This document shows, piece by piece, positions 1 to 8,553 of a DNA stretch of 64,000 nt. The stretch covers positions 7,346,001 through 7,410,000 of the forward strand of contig NZ_CP054916.1 in the NCBI RefSeq assembly GCF_013364155.1, read 5' to 3'. Below the pieces are notes generated by a model. The model searched no databases. It saw only the letters and a program-made list of their open reading frames with translations, and was not told where the DNA came from. The stretch is from Streptomyces sp. NA02950 (lineage in GTDB: Bacteria; Actinomycetota; Actinomycetes; Streptomycetales; Streptomycetaceae). Position 1 is the stretch's first letter; every line of letters begins with the position of its first letter. Made by a program: the position numbers and the translations under genes.

Positions 1-594
1 CTGCCGCCGGAGCGCGAACTCGCCGAGGGCTACGGGGTCACCCGCACCACCCTCAAACACGCCTTCGGCCGTCTCGTCCAGGCCGGACTGCTGGAGACCC
101 GGCACGGTGTGGGCACCCGGGTGCGCGACTACGCCCGGCTCGGCGGCGCCGATCTGCTGCCCATGCTGGTACGGCACAGCCCCGACTGGATCGGGGAGGT
201 CTTCGAAGTGCGGCGCTCGGTAGGCGCGTTGATCGCCGAACGGGCCGCCGCCCGCGCCACCACCGCGCAGAAGGCCGAACTGCGCGCCCTGCTGACCGCG
301 GTGGGCGAGGCCGGGGACACCGACGCGGTGCAGCTCGCCGACGTCGAAGTGCACCGGGCCCTCGCCCGCGCCACCGGCAACCGTGTCTACGCCCTGCTCA
401 CCAACACCCTCTTCAACGCCTATCTGCCCGTACGCACCGCCCTGGCCGGGCCCTTCACCGACCCGGCCGCCGCCCACGCCCGGCTGGCACCGGTGGTCGA
501 GGCCGTGAACCGGGGCAACCAGCGCGCCGCCCACAAGGCCGCCGAGGCGTATCTGACCGCGACCGAACGCATCATGCTGGAGGGCCTCGCTTGA
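1..594 (+). CDS. GntR-family regulator with FCD-like domain, 5' end cut off
   Basis: The reading frame is open from base 1, so the start lies outside the window. The first visible residues are the second half of a GntR winged helix-turn-helix, from the PPERELAE wing through TRTTLKHAFGRL to the conserved GVGTRV. They are followed by an all-helical FCD-type effector domain with His in the DVEVHRALA helix. Such proteins usually repress a neighbouring catabolic or redox operon until they bind a small organic acid. The next gene starts at a TTG overlapping this stop codon, so the regulator is translationally coupled to the lipocalin-like and GMC oxidoreductase genes and probably controls them. Family call secure; ligand unknown. 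Confidence 0.85.
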   Translation: MPPERELAEGYGVTRTTLKHAFGRLVQAGLLETRHGVGTRVRDYARLGGADLLPMLVRHSPDWIGEVFEVRRSVGALIAERAAARATTAQKAELRALLTAVGEAGDTDAVQLADVEVHRALARATGNRVYALLTNTLFNAYLPVRTALAGPFTDPAAAHARLAPVVEAVNRGNQRAAHKAAEAYLTATERIMLEGLA

Positions 595-2066
595 GCACGC
601 GTACGAGCACCCCCGACCACACCGGCACCTCCGGCGCCACCGGCGGGCCGGGCGGCACCGGGGCACCGCAACGCCCCCGTCCCGGCCGCGGCACCACCTT
701 CCGCGAATCCATGCTCGGCCGGATCCGCCTCGACGGCGAGGACCGCGACCGCCCGGTCCGCCTCGATCTGCATGGCGCGGCCGACCGGGTGCTGCGCCCC
801 CTCGGCACCACACCGGCCCGGCTCACCGGGCGGATACGCGTCGCCGGATGGGCCGACGACCCCGACGCCATCGGCACCCTGGAGATCTCCCCGCTCGCCC
901 GGCGCCGGATCCGCTACCGGGTCGACTTCACCGCGGACGGCCGCCGGATCACCCTCGACGGCTGGAAGTCCATCAGCCCGCGCCGCCCGCTCGCCTCGAT
1001 GACCGTCCTGCCGTACACGCTGTACGAGGACGGAACGGCGATCGGGACCGGCGCCGTGCGGTTTCCGCTCGCCACCCAACTCCTGCCGTTCCTCGCGAGC
1101 TTCCGGTTTCCGCGCCGTGAGGACAGTGCCCCGCTGCTCGCACCCCGCTGGGACGGCACCCCCGGCCGTACCGAGGTCTGGTACACCACCGCGACCGACC
1201 CGGCCACCGGCACCGGACTGTGGCTGCACCATGAACTCACCGCCCCCGCCGACGGATCCCCGCCCTTCGCCCACGGCTGGGCCGCCGCCTTCCCCCAGGA
1301 CGGCCCGGTGCGCCACGCCCGCTTCGGCCCCACCCCCTGGACCCGCCCCGCCGAGGGATTCACCGGCGACGGCATCCAGGCCGCGCCCGGCCAACTCAGC
1401 GGCGCGGCAGGAGAGTTCAGCTGGAAACTGACCGAACGCCCCACCGACGCACCGCTCTACACCTTCCCCCGCTGGTCCTGGCGGCGCCCCCTGCTGCCCG
1501 CCGCCCAGATCCTCCCGGCCGCCCGCGCCCGCTACAGCGGAACCTTCGCCTACGAGGACACCACCCTCAGCCTCGACGGCGCACCGGGCGCCTCCGCCCG
1601 TATCTACGGCCACGGCAACGCCCACCGCTGGGCCTGGCTCCACGCCGACCTGGGCGACGACGGGGTGCTGGAGATCGTCGCCGCCGTCTCCACCCGCCCC
1701 GGACTGCGGCGGCTGCCCCCACTGGTCTTCCTGCGACTGCGCCACCGCGGCCGCACCTGGCCCCGGCGGGCCGAACGCACCGCGCTGGGCTGGGCCGGAC
1801 TCGGCCGGTTCCGCGCCGATGTCGCCCTGCCCACCTGGACGGTGACCGGCCGCGCCGGGCCGCGCCGGATCCGCGTCGAGGTCACCCAGCCCGAGGAGCG
1901 GACCCTGACCCTGGACTACGCCGACCCCGACGGCTCCCCGGCGGTCTGCCGCAACAGCGAGCGCGCCGACGCCCACATCCTGCTGGAACGGTGGTGGGGC
2001 AGGTGGCGCACCGAAGGCGTCTGGACCCTCGAGGGCACCGCACACGCGGAGGTGGGCGACCGATGA
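591..2066 (+). CDS. Conserved hypothetical protein, possibly two lipocalin-like beta-barrel halves
   Basis: A 491-residue protein with no signal peptide. The TTG start at 591 overlaps the stop of the regulator (TTGA) and has a GGAGGG ribosome site 6 nt upstream. After a Ser/Thr/Gly-rich leader of about 35 residues, the protein is rich in Trp, Arg and short beta strands. The C-terminal half, including a HGNAHRWAWLHADLG stretch, resembles the lipocalin-like proteins related to CrtC hydratases and tocopherol-cyclase folds, but I see no catalytic signature. The stop overlaps the start of the GMC oxidoreductase (ATGA), so it is probably a partner of that enzyme, perhaps binding a hydrophobic substrate. 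That role is inference from context only. Confidence 0.6.
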   Translation: MSTRTSTPDHTGTSGATGGPGGTGAPQRPRPGRGTTFRESMLGRIRLDGEDRDRPVRLDLHGAADRVLRPLGTTPARLTGRIRVAGWADDPDAIGTLEISPLARRRIRYRVDFTADGRRITLDGWKSISPRRPLASMTVLPYTLYEDGTAIGTGAVRFPLATQLLPFLASFRFPRREDSAPLLAPRWDGTPGRTEVWYTTATDPATGTGLWLHHELTAPADGSPPFAHGWAAAFPQDGPVRHARFGPTPWTRPAEGFTGDGIQAAPGQLSGAAGEFSWKLTERPTDAPLYTFPRWSWRRPLLPAAQILPAARARYSGTFAYEDTTLSLDGAPGASARIYGHGNAHRWAWLHADLGDDGVLEIVAAVSTRPGLRRLPPLVFLRLRHRGRTWPRRAERTALGWAGLGRFRADVALPTWTVTGRAGPRRIRVEVTQPEERTLTLDYADPDGSPAVCRNSERADAHILLERWWGRWRTEGVWTLEGTAHAEVGDR

Positions 2067-4021
2067 GCCCCGGCACGTCCGACGCCCGGCGCACCGGAGC
2101 CGTCTGCGCCGCCGCCACCCGCCTCCGCGCCCCGTACCCCAGCCGCAGCCTCGACGGCCTGGTGGCCGCCCTCCTCGCGGACGACGGCACCACCCCGTGG
2201 CCGGGCCGGGTGCCCCGACGGCTGGAGACCGTACTCGCCTCGATGCCGCTGCCCGCGCGTGCCGGAGTGCGCACCGCGGCCGCCGCGCTCGACGCGTGCG
2301 CCCTCGCCGCCACCGGCCGCCGGCTCACCGCCCTCGGCCCGGCCGAACGGGAGCGGCTGCTCGGCTCGCTCGGGGCCCGGTCCGCGCTGCTCCCGCTCTT
2401 CGACGTGCTCAAGATCCCCGTACTGCTCGCCGCCGGAACCGAGCGCATGCTCGACCACGGCGGCCACCGGCCGGACCCGGCCCCGACGCGCCAGGACCCG
2501 CCGCTCGACTGCACCCCCGCCGACACCTGGCCCGCCCGCTCCACCGCCGACGCCGTGGTCATCGGATCCGGCGCGGGCGGCGCCGTCGCGGCCCGCACCC
2601 TCGCCCGCGCCGGACTGCGCGTGGTGGTCCTGGAGGAGGGCCACCACCACTCCACGGCCTCCTTCGGGAAACGCACCCCGCTGGACCGGTTCACCGAGCT
2701 GTACCGGGACGGCGGCGCCACCGTGGCCGTCGGCAACCCGCCCCTGCTGCTGCCGGTCGGCCGTGCCGTCGGCGGCACCACCGTCGTCAACTCCGGCACC
2801 TGCTACCGCACCCCCGGCCGGGTGCTCGAACGCTGGCGCCGCGGCTTCGGGTTCGAGCTCGCCGACCGGTTCGACGCCGCCCTGGACGAGGCCGAGAGGA
2901 CCGTACAGGTGGCCACCCAGCCCCTGGACGTCCTCGGCAACAACGGGTTGCTGGCCCTCGGCGGTGCCGAGCGGCTGGGCTGGCAGGCCGCGCCACTGCG
3001 CCGCAACGCCCCCGGCTGCAAGGGCTCCTGCCAGTGCGTCGTGGGCTGCCCGACCGGCGCCAAACAGAGTGTGCAGCTGTCCGTGCTGCCCGACGCCTGC
3101 GCCTGGGGAGCCCGCATCGTCACCGGCGCCCGGGTGCGGCGGATCCTCGTCGAACGCGACCGCCCCGGCGGACCGCGCGCCGCGGGGGTCCGGGTGCGGC
3201 GGGAGGACGGGGTGACGTTCGAGATCCTCGCCCCGCTCGTGGTCGTCGCGGCGGGCGCCCTCGAGACACCCCCGCTGCTGCGCCGCTCCGGCCTCGGCGG
3301 CCATCCGATGCTCGGCCGCAACCTCAGTGTGCATCCGGCGACCAGTGTGGCCGGGCGGTTCGACCAGCCCGTCACCGCGTGGGAAGGGGTGCTCCAGAGC
3401 GTCGGGGTGGAGGAACACCACTCCGACGGCATCCTGATCGAGGCCACCGCCACCCCGCCGGGGATGGGCTCCTTCGTCCTCCCGGGCCTCGGCGGCGCGC
3501 TCCGCCGGGAACTGGAGACCTCCGACCGGCTCGCCACCTTCGGCGCCATGATCGCCGACCGGCCGTCCGGCCGGGTGCTGGGCCGCGACCGCACCCTGCT
3601 CCGCTACGGTCTGGACCGCCGTGACGCGGGCCGTCTGGTGCGGGCGGTACGCGCCATGGGAGAACTCCTGCTCGCGGCGGGCGCGGAGGAGGTGCTCACC
3701 GGAATCCCCGCCACTCCCCGGGTGCGCACGCTCGCCGAACTCCACGCCGTGCTGGGGAAGGTGAGCGCTCGTCAGCTGCATCTGTCGGCGTTCCACCCCA
3801 CCGGTACGGCCGCAGCGGGCGGCGATCCGCAGACGGCGCCCGCCGACCCCGCGGGGCGGCTGCGCGGGGTGCGGGGGGTGCTGGTCGCCGATGCCTCGGT
3901 GCTGCCCAGCTGCCCCGAGGTCAATCCGCAGCTGTCGGTCATGGCCGCCGCCCTCACGGTGTGCGAGGCTCATCTGGACAGCATGGGGTTGGCCATGGCG
4001 GTCTCGGGCGGTGCCGAATGA
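2063..4021 (+). CDS. GMC-family FAD-dependent oxidoreductase
   Basis: A 652-residue flavoprotein. The ATG at 2063 overlaps the upstream stop and is preferred over upstream in-frame codons that lie inside the previous gene. About 150 residues of helical leader precede a classic FAD Rossmann motif (VIGSGAGGAVAARTLARAG). Further along are a Cys-rich CKGSCQCVVGCPTGAK segment and the C-terminal LSAFHPTGTAAAGGD and NPQLSVMA elements, which carry the catalytic His/Asn region of GMC enzymes such as cholesterol oxidase and fungal-type alcohol oxidases. The Cys-rich loop is common in bacterial long-chain alcohol or sterol-type members. It is the last gene of the three-gene operon. Substrate cannot be read from sequence. 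Confidence 0.85.
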   Translation: MSPGTSDARRTGAVCAAATRLRAPYPSRSLDGLVAALLADDGTTPWPGRVPRRLETVLASMPLPARAGVRTAAAALDACALAATGRRLTALGPAERERLLGSLGARSALLPLFDVLKIPVLLAAGTERMLDHGGHRPDPAPTRQDPPLDCTPADTWPARSTADAVVIGSGAGGAVAARTLARAGLRVVVLEEGHHHSTASFGKRTPLDRFTELYRDGGATVAVGNPPLLLPVGRAVGGTTVVNSGTCYRTPGRVLERWRRGFGFELADRFDAALDEAERTVQVATQPLDVLGNNGLLALGGAERLGWQAAPLRRNAPGCKGSCQCVVGCPTGAKQSVQLSVLPDACAWGARIVTGARVRRILVERDRPGGPRAAGVRVRREDGVTFEILAPLVVVAAGALETPPLLRRSGLGGHPMLGRNLSVHPATSVAGRFDQPVTAWEGVLQSVGVEEHHSDGILIEATATPPGMGSFVLPGLGGALRRELETSDRLATFGAMIADRPSGRVLGRDRTLLRYGLDRRDAGRLVRAVRAMGELLLAAGAEEVLTGIPATPRVRTLAELHAVLGKVSARQLHLSAFHPTGTAAAGGDPQTAPADPAGRLRGVRGVLVADASVLPSCPEVNPQLSVMAAALTVCEAHLDSMGLAMAVSGGAE

Positions 4022-4040
4022 CCCGGGTGCCCGGACCGGT

Positions 4041-4815
4041 TCACGCCTCGGCGGCCACGATGCCGATGACCTCGGTGACGGCGGAGAAGTCCGGGGTGAG
4101 CCGGTTCTTGGTCATGGCGAACGCCACCCCGTTCTCCACGTCCCCGTAGGTGAAGCTGCCGCCCGCACCGCCCATCCCGAACACACCGGCCTTCCGCGCC
4201 GAGCCGTCGGGCAGGCCGAGCGCGAACCCCAGGCCCCAGGCGGACTCGTTGCCGAAGACCCGGTCGGTTCCGCTCGCCGCCACCGATGCCATCTCCCGCA
4301 GCCGCTCCGGTGAGACCGGCCGGACACCGGGGACATCGCCCAGCAGTGCCGCGTACAGCCGGGCCATGGCGCGGGCGGAGGTCTTGCCGCCCGCCGGGAT
4401 GTCGGCGGCCAGGATGTCGGTGCGGTTGCCCAGCTCGGCCGTCGGGAACGTGGACTTCGGCCCGGCTCTGAACATCGGCAGGTCCTCGGGCAGCTCCGCG
4501 AACATGTGCTCGGTGCCCGGCGCGTCCTCCAGCGGCGCCAGCCGCCCGTGTTCCGAGACCGGCATCCCGAAGTACAGCTCGTCCGCCACACCCAGCGGCC
4601 CGGTCAGCTCCTCGCGCAGCACCCGGGCGAGGGGACGGCCGGTCACCCGGCGCACGATCTCGCCGACGATCCAGCCGAAGGTGTACGCGTGATAGCCGAC
4701 CGCCGTACCCGGCTCCCACCACAGCTCGGCGTCCGCGACCACCGCGCACATCCGCTCCCAGTCGCACAGCTCCTCGCGGGTGATGTCCATCGGCAGCCCC
4801 GGCACCCCGGCGGAG
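4041..4815 (-). pseudogene. Serine hydrolase (class C beta-lactamase fold), C-terminal part only
   Basis: From about 4811 down to the stop at 4041 the minus strand reads as the C-terminal two thirds of a Streptomyces serine hydrolase of the EstB/beta-lactamase fold. Visible are an AGVPGLP stretch, DLCDW-like helix, the GYHAYTFGWIVGE segment and the GMGGAGGSF segment that stands for the KTG-like motif. The N-terminal part with the catalytic SxxK is absent. Upstream of AGVPGLP the frame stays open only because it is antisense to an oxidoreductase remnant. The frame could be translated from an upstream codon, but the product would lack the nucleophile, so it is called a pseudogene. Confidence 0.75.
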
Positions 4816-5241
4816 GCCGGCGGCCCGCCCCGGCTGGTGGCCGCCCGTGGCGCGGGGCGGCCGGGCGCCGGGGACGTCGACGAATGGCTCGACGCCGAAC
4901 TGGCCTTCCCCGGCGGCGCCACCGGCCTCGCCCGCTGCCACATGGCCTCCGGCGCATGGCGGATGAGCTGCCGGATCACCGGCACGCTCGGCGAGGCCAC
5001 CGCGCTGAACTTCGTCCAGCCGCATCTGGACGACCGCGTGGTGGTGCGCACCCGGGCGGGGGAGCGGACCGAGGAACTCGGCCGCCGCTCCTCGTACACC
5101 TACCAGCTGGAAGCCTTCGCCGACGCCGTACGGCACGGCGCTCCGCTGCCGCTCGACGCGGACGACGCCGTGGCCACCATGACCCTGGTCGACGCCTGCT
5201 ACCGCGCCGCCGGATTCCCGCCCCGGCCACGCGCTGCCTGA
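4816..5241 (+). pseudogene. Gfo/Idh/MocA oxidoreductase, C-terminal domain only
   Basis: The plus strand from about 4820 encodes the C-terminal substrate domain of a Gfo/Idh/MocA dehydrogenase: a VDEWLDAELAFPGGATG strand pair, the TGTLGEATALNFVQPHLDD segment and the YQLEAFADAVRHG helix typical of the family end. The NAD-binding Rossmann half and any start codon with a ribosome site are missing. Immediately to the left lies the equally beheaded serine hydrolase on the other strand. The two remnants were once divergent genes, and their 5' halves and shared promoter have been removed by one deletion. Confidence 0.75.
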
Positions 5242-5281
5242 TCGCACCCACCCTCCCCGCCACCGGTCCGGCCGGCCGCCC

Positions 5282-5938
5282 TCATGAGCGGTCGGCCGCG
5301 ACCTCCAGATGCGGCAGGTAGTGGTCCATGCGGTCCCGCTTGGTGCGCAGATAGGTGATGTTCTCCTCGCGCGGCGGGGTCAGCAGCGGAACCTGCTCGC
5401 TGACGTCGATGCCGTGGCGCAGCAGCGCCTCCCGCTTGAGCGGGTTGTTGGACAGCAGCCGCACCGACCGGACCTCGAGGTCGTGCAGCATCTCCGCCGC
5501 CACCTGGTAGTCGCGGGCGTCGGCGGGCAGTCCGAGGGCGAGGTTGGCCTCGACGGTGTCCATCCCCTCCGCCTGGAGCTGCATCGCCTGCAACTTGGGG
5601 AGCAGGCCGATACCCCGGCCCTCATGGCCCCGGAGGTAGATCAGAATGCCGCGGCCCTCGCGGGTGATGGTGTTCAGCGCGGCGGAGAGCTGATCCCCGC
5701 ACTCGCAGTGCTTGGAGCCGAAGGCATCTCCGGTCAGGCACTCCGAATGCAGTCGGGTAAGGACGTCCTCACCTTCGACATCACCGTATACCAGGGCTAT
5801 TTGTTCGTCCCCGCGATTGAGGTCGAGGTAGCCGACGGCGCGGAATTCGCCGTACACGGTGGACAGTTGGAGATTCACCACGCGCTTGGCACCCGCGGTG
5901 CGAGCGCTGGGGTCGAACACGCTATCACTTACTGTCAT
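5282..5938 (-). CDS. ribA: GTP cyclohydrolase II homologue with Met at the active-site Tyr position (SCO6655 type)
   Basis: A 218-residue GTP cyclohydrolase II. Zinc ligands are Cys67, Cys78 and Cys80 (HSECLTGD, HCECGD), and the catalytic loop is RGHEGRGIGLL at 103-113. Aligned with E. coli RibA, the active-site Tyr105 (KIRAY) is replaced by Met119 (KLQAM). From memory, published work on the S. coelicolor paralogue SCO6655 showed that Met here makes the enzyme stop at the formylated pyrimidine (FAPy) instead of releasing formate. The predicted product is therefore 2-amino-5-formylamino-6-ribosylamino-pyrimidinone phosphate, as with archaeal GTP cyclohydrolase III. It is divergent from a creatininase-family gene that could remove the formyl group. 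The start is an apparent leaderless ATG. Confidence 0.93.
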   Translation of the reverse strand: MTVSDSVFDPSARTAGAKRVVNLQLSTVYGEFRAVGYLDLNRGDEQIALVYGDVEGEDVLTRLHSECLTGDAFGSKHCECGDQLSAALNTITREGRGILIYLRGHEGRGIGLLPKLQAMQLQAEGMDTVEANLALGLPADARDYQVAAEMLHDLEVRSVRLLSNNPLKREALLRHGIDVSEQVPLLTPPREENITYLRTKRDRMDHYLPHLEVAADRS

Positions 5939-5944
5939 GTCCCG

Positions 5945-5950
5945 ATCCTA
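5945..5950 (-). promoter_or_regulatory. -10 box of a leaderless ribA-type transcript
   Basis: On the minus strand TAGGAT is followed by exactly six bases and then the ATG of the GTP cyclohydrolase gene at 5938. The transcript would start at the A of ATG, and there is no Shine-Dalgarno sequence. No convincing -35 is visible. Confidence 0.6.
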
Positions 5951-6037
5951 TCTGGCAAACTGCCTGCGGTGTAGGTGAAAATGGCGAGCGCGTATCAACA
6001 CGTTGCCCCGGTGTACGAGCGAAAGGCCCCAAAAAAC

Positions 6038-6790
6038 ATGAGCAGTTCGGGAACGCGACCACAGGTCACGGATCTTCTGCCGAGGGACACGACGGAGGAC
6101 GTCCGGGCCCGGGGAGCCCGGGTCGCCGTCCTGCCCGTGGGGAGCTTCGAACAGCACGGCGCCGGACTTCCCCTGATCACCGACACGGTGGTGGCCTGCG
6201 CCATCGCCGGTGAGATCGCCGCGGCCCACCCGGTGCTGGCGCTCCCCCCGATCACCGTCTCCTGTTCGCACGAGCACGCGGACTGGCCGGGAACGGTCAG
6301 CATTTCCGCCGCCACGCTGCATGCCGTCGTCCGCGACATCGCCGATTCGCTGCGGGCCTCCGGTATCCACGCGCTGGCCGTGATCAACGGGCATGGCGGT
6401 AATTACGTGCTGCGGAACGTGGTTCAGGAATCCGCGGGCACCGGTATCCGTATGGCACTTTTCCCGGGCTCGGCCGACTGGACGGCCGCACGTGAGAGGG
6501 CCGGAGTACAGACGTCGTCCAACAGTGATATGCATGCGGGAGAAGTGGAGACATCCATCCTCTTGCAAGTCCGTCCAGAACTCGTCCGGCCCGGCCAGGA
6601 AAAGGCCGACTGGATGGCGGATGACCGGAAGCATCTGCTCACCCTCGGTATGTCCGCCTATACGGAGACCGGGGTCATAGGCCGCCCCTCCCTGGCGTCC
6701 GCCGAAAAGGGAAAGGAACTTCTCGCCGGTCTCGTCGATTGCTTCGATGAGTATCTCTCCTTGCTCGGCGCCCGGGAGGAGACGCGATGA
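6038..6790 (+). CDS. Creatininase-family amidohydrolase, ArfB-like
   Basis: A 250-residue creatininase-fold hydrolase counted from ATG 6038, which has a GAAAGG site upstream; GTG 5975 and ATG 5981 are in-frame alternatives. Metal-site motifs are complete: GSFEQHGAGLPLITD (Glu38, His40, Asp49), HEHADWPGT, NGHGGN (His119) and the GEVETS pair (Glu169, Glu171). The family includes creatininase, MftE and archaeal ArfB, the formamide hydrolase that converts FAPy to the diamino pyrimidine. The gene is divergent from a Met-type GTP cyclohydrolase predicted to make FAPy, and its stop overlaps the start of a RibD-type reductase (ATGA). FAPy deformylation is therefore the best-supported role, though inferred from context. 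Confidence 0.85.
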   Translation: MSSSGTRPQVTDLLPRDTTEDVRARGARVAVLPVGSFEQHGAGLPLITDTVVACAIAGEIAAAHPVLALPPITVSCSHEHADWPGTVSISAATLHAVVRDIADSLRASGIHALAVINGHGGNYVLRNVVQESAGTGIRMALFPGSADWTAARERAGVQTSSNSDMHAGEVETSILLQVRPELVRPGQEKADWMADDRKHLLTLGMSAYTETGVIGRPSLASAEKGKELLAGLVDCFDEYLSLLGAREETR

Positions 6791-7842
6791 CGGACCGCAC
6801 CGCCGTGCTCGACGCGGCGCGCGCATGGGAGCTGCTGCGCGCGGTCCGGACCGGGGCGGAGGCCGGGGCGGCCGGTCTGGTCCGGGGCGCGGACGGGACG
6901 TACCGGTGGCGGCAGCCCGCCTCGTCCGAAGCCGAGGAGCTGGCCGAGCGCTATCTGCCGCTGTGCCTGGCCGGACCGCGTCTGGTGGTGGCCCAGCTCG
7001 GCCAGAGCCTGGACGGTTTCATCGCCACCCGCACCGGCGACGCCGACTACGTCACAGGTGAGGAGGACCGCCGCCATCTGCACCGGCTGCGGGCGCTCAC
7101 CGACGCGGTGCTCGTCGGCGCCGGGACCGCGGCCGCCGACGACCCCCAACTGACGGTCCGCGCCTGCACCGGTGAGCATCCGGTGCGTGTTGTTGTCGAT
7201 CCGCATGGCCGGGTTCCCCTCACTCGCCGGGTGTTCACGGACGGGTCAGCGCCCACACTGTGGGTGGTGGCCGCCGACGGTGAGCGACCGGCCGCCCCGG
7301 ACGGCGTGCAGGTGCTGACGCTGCCGGACCGCGACGCGTTCGCCCCCCACCGCCTGGTGGAGGAACTCACGCGGCGCGGCCTGGGCCGGATACTGGTCGA
7401 GGGCGGCGGGGTGACCGTGTCCCGCTTTCTGCACGAGCGGGCGCTGCACCGGCTCTACGTCACCGTGGCGCCCGTCCTGATCGGCGACGGTGTCCCCGGA
7501 CTCCGGTTCGCCGGTACCCCGGTGCTGCGGGACGCGCTGCGTCCGCCCGTGCGCCGCGGTGTCCTCGGCGAGGACACCCTCTTCGAACTCGACCTGGGGA
7601 CGCCGCAGTCCGGCGATCCACTGGCCGATGAGCACCGCGATACCGGGCAGGCTCGCCGCGAAGGTGAGCACCCCGTACACCACGGCGACCGACAGCCCCT
7701 GGCCCGCGCCGAGGCCCGCGGCGCCGAACGCCCAGGCAGTGACGCCCTCCCGGGGGCCCCAGCCGCCGACGTTCAGTGGCAGCGCCATGGCGATCAGGGC
7801 CAGCACCAGCAGCGGCACCAGCGCGGCGACCGGCGCGGTTGA
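6787..7842 (+). CDS. RibD C-terminal-type pyrimidine reductase, run-on 3' end
   Basis: Real homology covers residues 1 to about 270: a family-specific N-terminal segment of some 60 residues, then the dihydrofolate-reductase-like RibD C-terminal fold with QSLDGFIATRTGD, VLVGAGTAAADDPQLTVR and VEGGGVTVSRFL. There is no zinc deaminase domain, so it resembles archaeal/fungal reductases that act on the diamino ribosylamino intermediate before deamination. ATG 6787 overlaps the creatininase stop. After FELDLG (about 7597) the frame continues 245 nt into sequence that is antisense to the flippase gene. The normal stop has apparently been lost, and about 80 C-terminal residues are non-homologous. The annotated end is the first in-frame stop. 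Confidence 0.8.
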   Translation: MTDRTAVLDAARAWELLRAVRTGAEAGAAGLVRGADGTYRWRQPASSEAEELAERYLPLCLAGPRLVVAQLGQSLDGFIATRTGDADYVTGEEDRRHLHRLRALTDAVLVGAGTAAADDPQLTVRACTGEHPVRVVVDPHGRVPLTRRVFTDGSAPTLWVVAADGERPAAPDGVQVLTLPDRDAFAPHRLVEELTRRGLGRILVEGGGVTVSRFLHERALHRLYVTVAPVLIGDGVPGLRFAGTPVLRDALRPPVRRGVLGEDTLFELDLGTPQSGDPLADEHRDTGQARREGEHPVHHGDRQPLARAEARGAERPGSDALPGAPAADVQWQRHGDQGQHQQRHQRGDRRG

Positions 7843-8553
7843 CCCCGCGGCCCGCGCCGCCAGCACGAACATGGCCACATGCCCGGTCAGCACCACCACC
7901 GAGGCCACCGCCACCCCCGGCCAGCTGCCGCGGGCCAGCAGCCCGCGGCGCGCCTCGGCCAGCGCGCCGCGGAGCGCCCGCCGCCCCCGGGAGGGCCCGG
8001 CCGCTCCGCGCCGCCGCGGCCACACCACCAGCGCCACCAGTCCGGCCGCCACCACGGCCAGGACGTTTACGGCGCCCGGGGCCGCGGCCACCCGCCCGGC
8101 CACCCGGCCGGTCGCCTCCAGCGCCACCGCGGGGTGCGCCAGCAGCAGCACCACCCCCACCGCGATCAGCACCACCTGGCCCGCGACCCGCTCCAGCACC
8201 ACCGCGCGCACCCCCCGCCCGACATCACCGGCGCTACGGCCGTGCCGCACCGCGCGGTGCACATCGCCCAGCACCCCGCCCGGCAGCGCCGCGTTGAGGA
8301 ACAGCGAACGGTAGTAGTCGGCCACGGCCCGGCCGAGCGGCAGCCGGATCCGCAGCCCCCGTGCCACCAGACACCAGCGCCACGCACTGAACACCGTGGT
8401 GAGCAGCCCCAGTCCGAGCGCGCCCAGCAGCGTCGGCCCGTCGATCCTGCGCAGCCCGTCCGTGAACGCGCCCGTGCCCAGCCGCCACATCAGCACCACG
8501 AGGATGGCCGCACCGGCCACCGCACCGAGCCGCGCCCGGACCGCCCCGCTCAT
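7246..8553 (-). CDS. Lysylphosphatidylglycerol-synthase-type (UPF0104) flippase-like membrane protein, run-on 3' end
   Basis: ATG 8553 overlaps the methyltransferase stop (ATGA). Residues 1 to about 315 form a hydrophobic protein with around eight membrane segments. It has family marks such as the YYRSLFLNAALPGGVLGDVHRAVRHGR segment and the LPLNVGGWGPREG loop found in LPG-synthase transmembrane/UPF0104 proteins. After WIAGLR (near 7600) the frame keeps going antisense to the RibD-type gene until 7246, adding about 118 residues of no recognisable origin. Members flip or build lipid-linked compounds. Here it sits with a glycosyltransferase and a CDP-alcohol phosphotransferase, which fits a lipid-anchored or exported product. 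Substrate unknown. Confidence 0.8.
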   Translation of the reverse strand: MSGAVRARLGAVAGAAILVVLMWRLGTGAFTDGLRRIDGPTLLGALGLGLLTTVFSAWRWCLVARGLRIRLPLGRAVADYYRSLFLNAALPGGVLGDVHRAVRHGRSAGDVGRGVRAVVLERVAGQVVLIAVGVVLLLAHPAVALEATGRVAGRVAAAPGAVNVLAVVAAGLVALVVWPRRRGAAGPSRGRRALRGALAEARRGLLARGSWPGVAVASVVVLTGHVAMFVLAARAAGSTAPVAALVPLLVLALIAMALPLNVGGWGPREGVTAWAFGAAGLGAGQGLSVAVVYGVLTFAASLPGIAVLIGQWIAGLRRPQVEFEEGVLAEDTAAHGRTQRVPQHRGTGEPESGDTVADQDGRHGDVEPVQRPLVQKAGHGHPAALDQYPAQAAPREFLHQAVGGERVAVRQRQHLHAVRGGRSLTVGGHHPQCGR

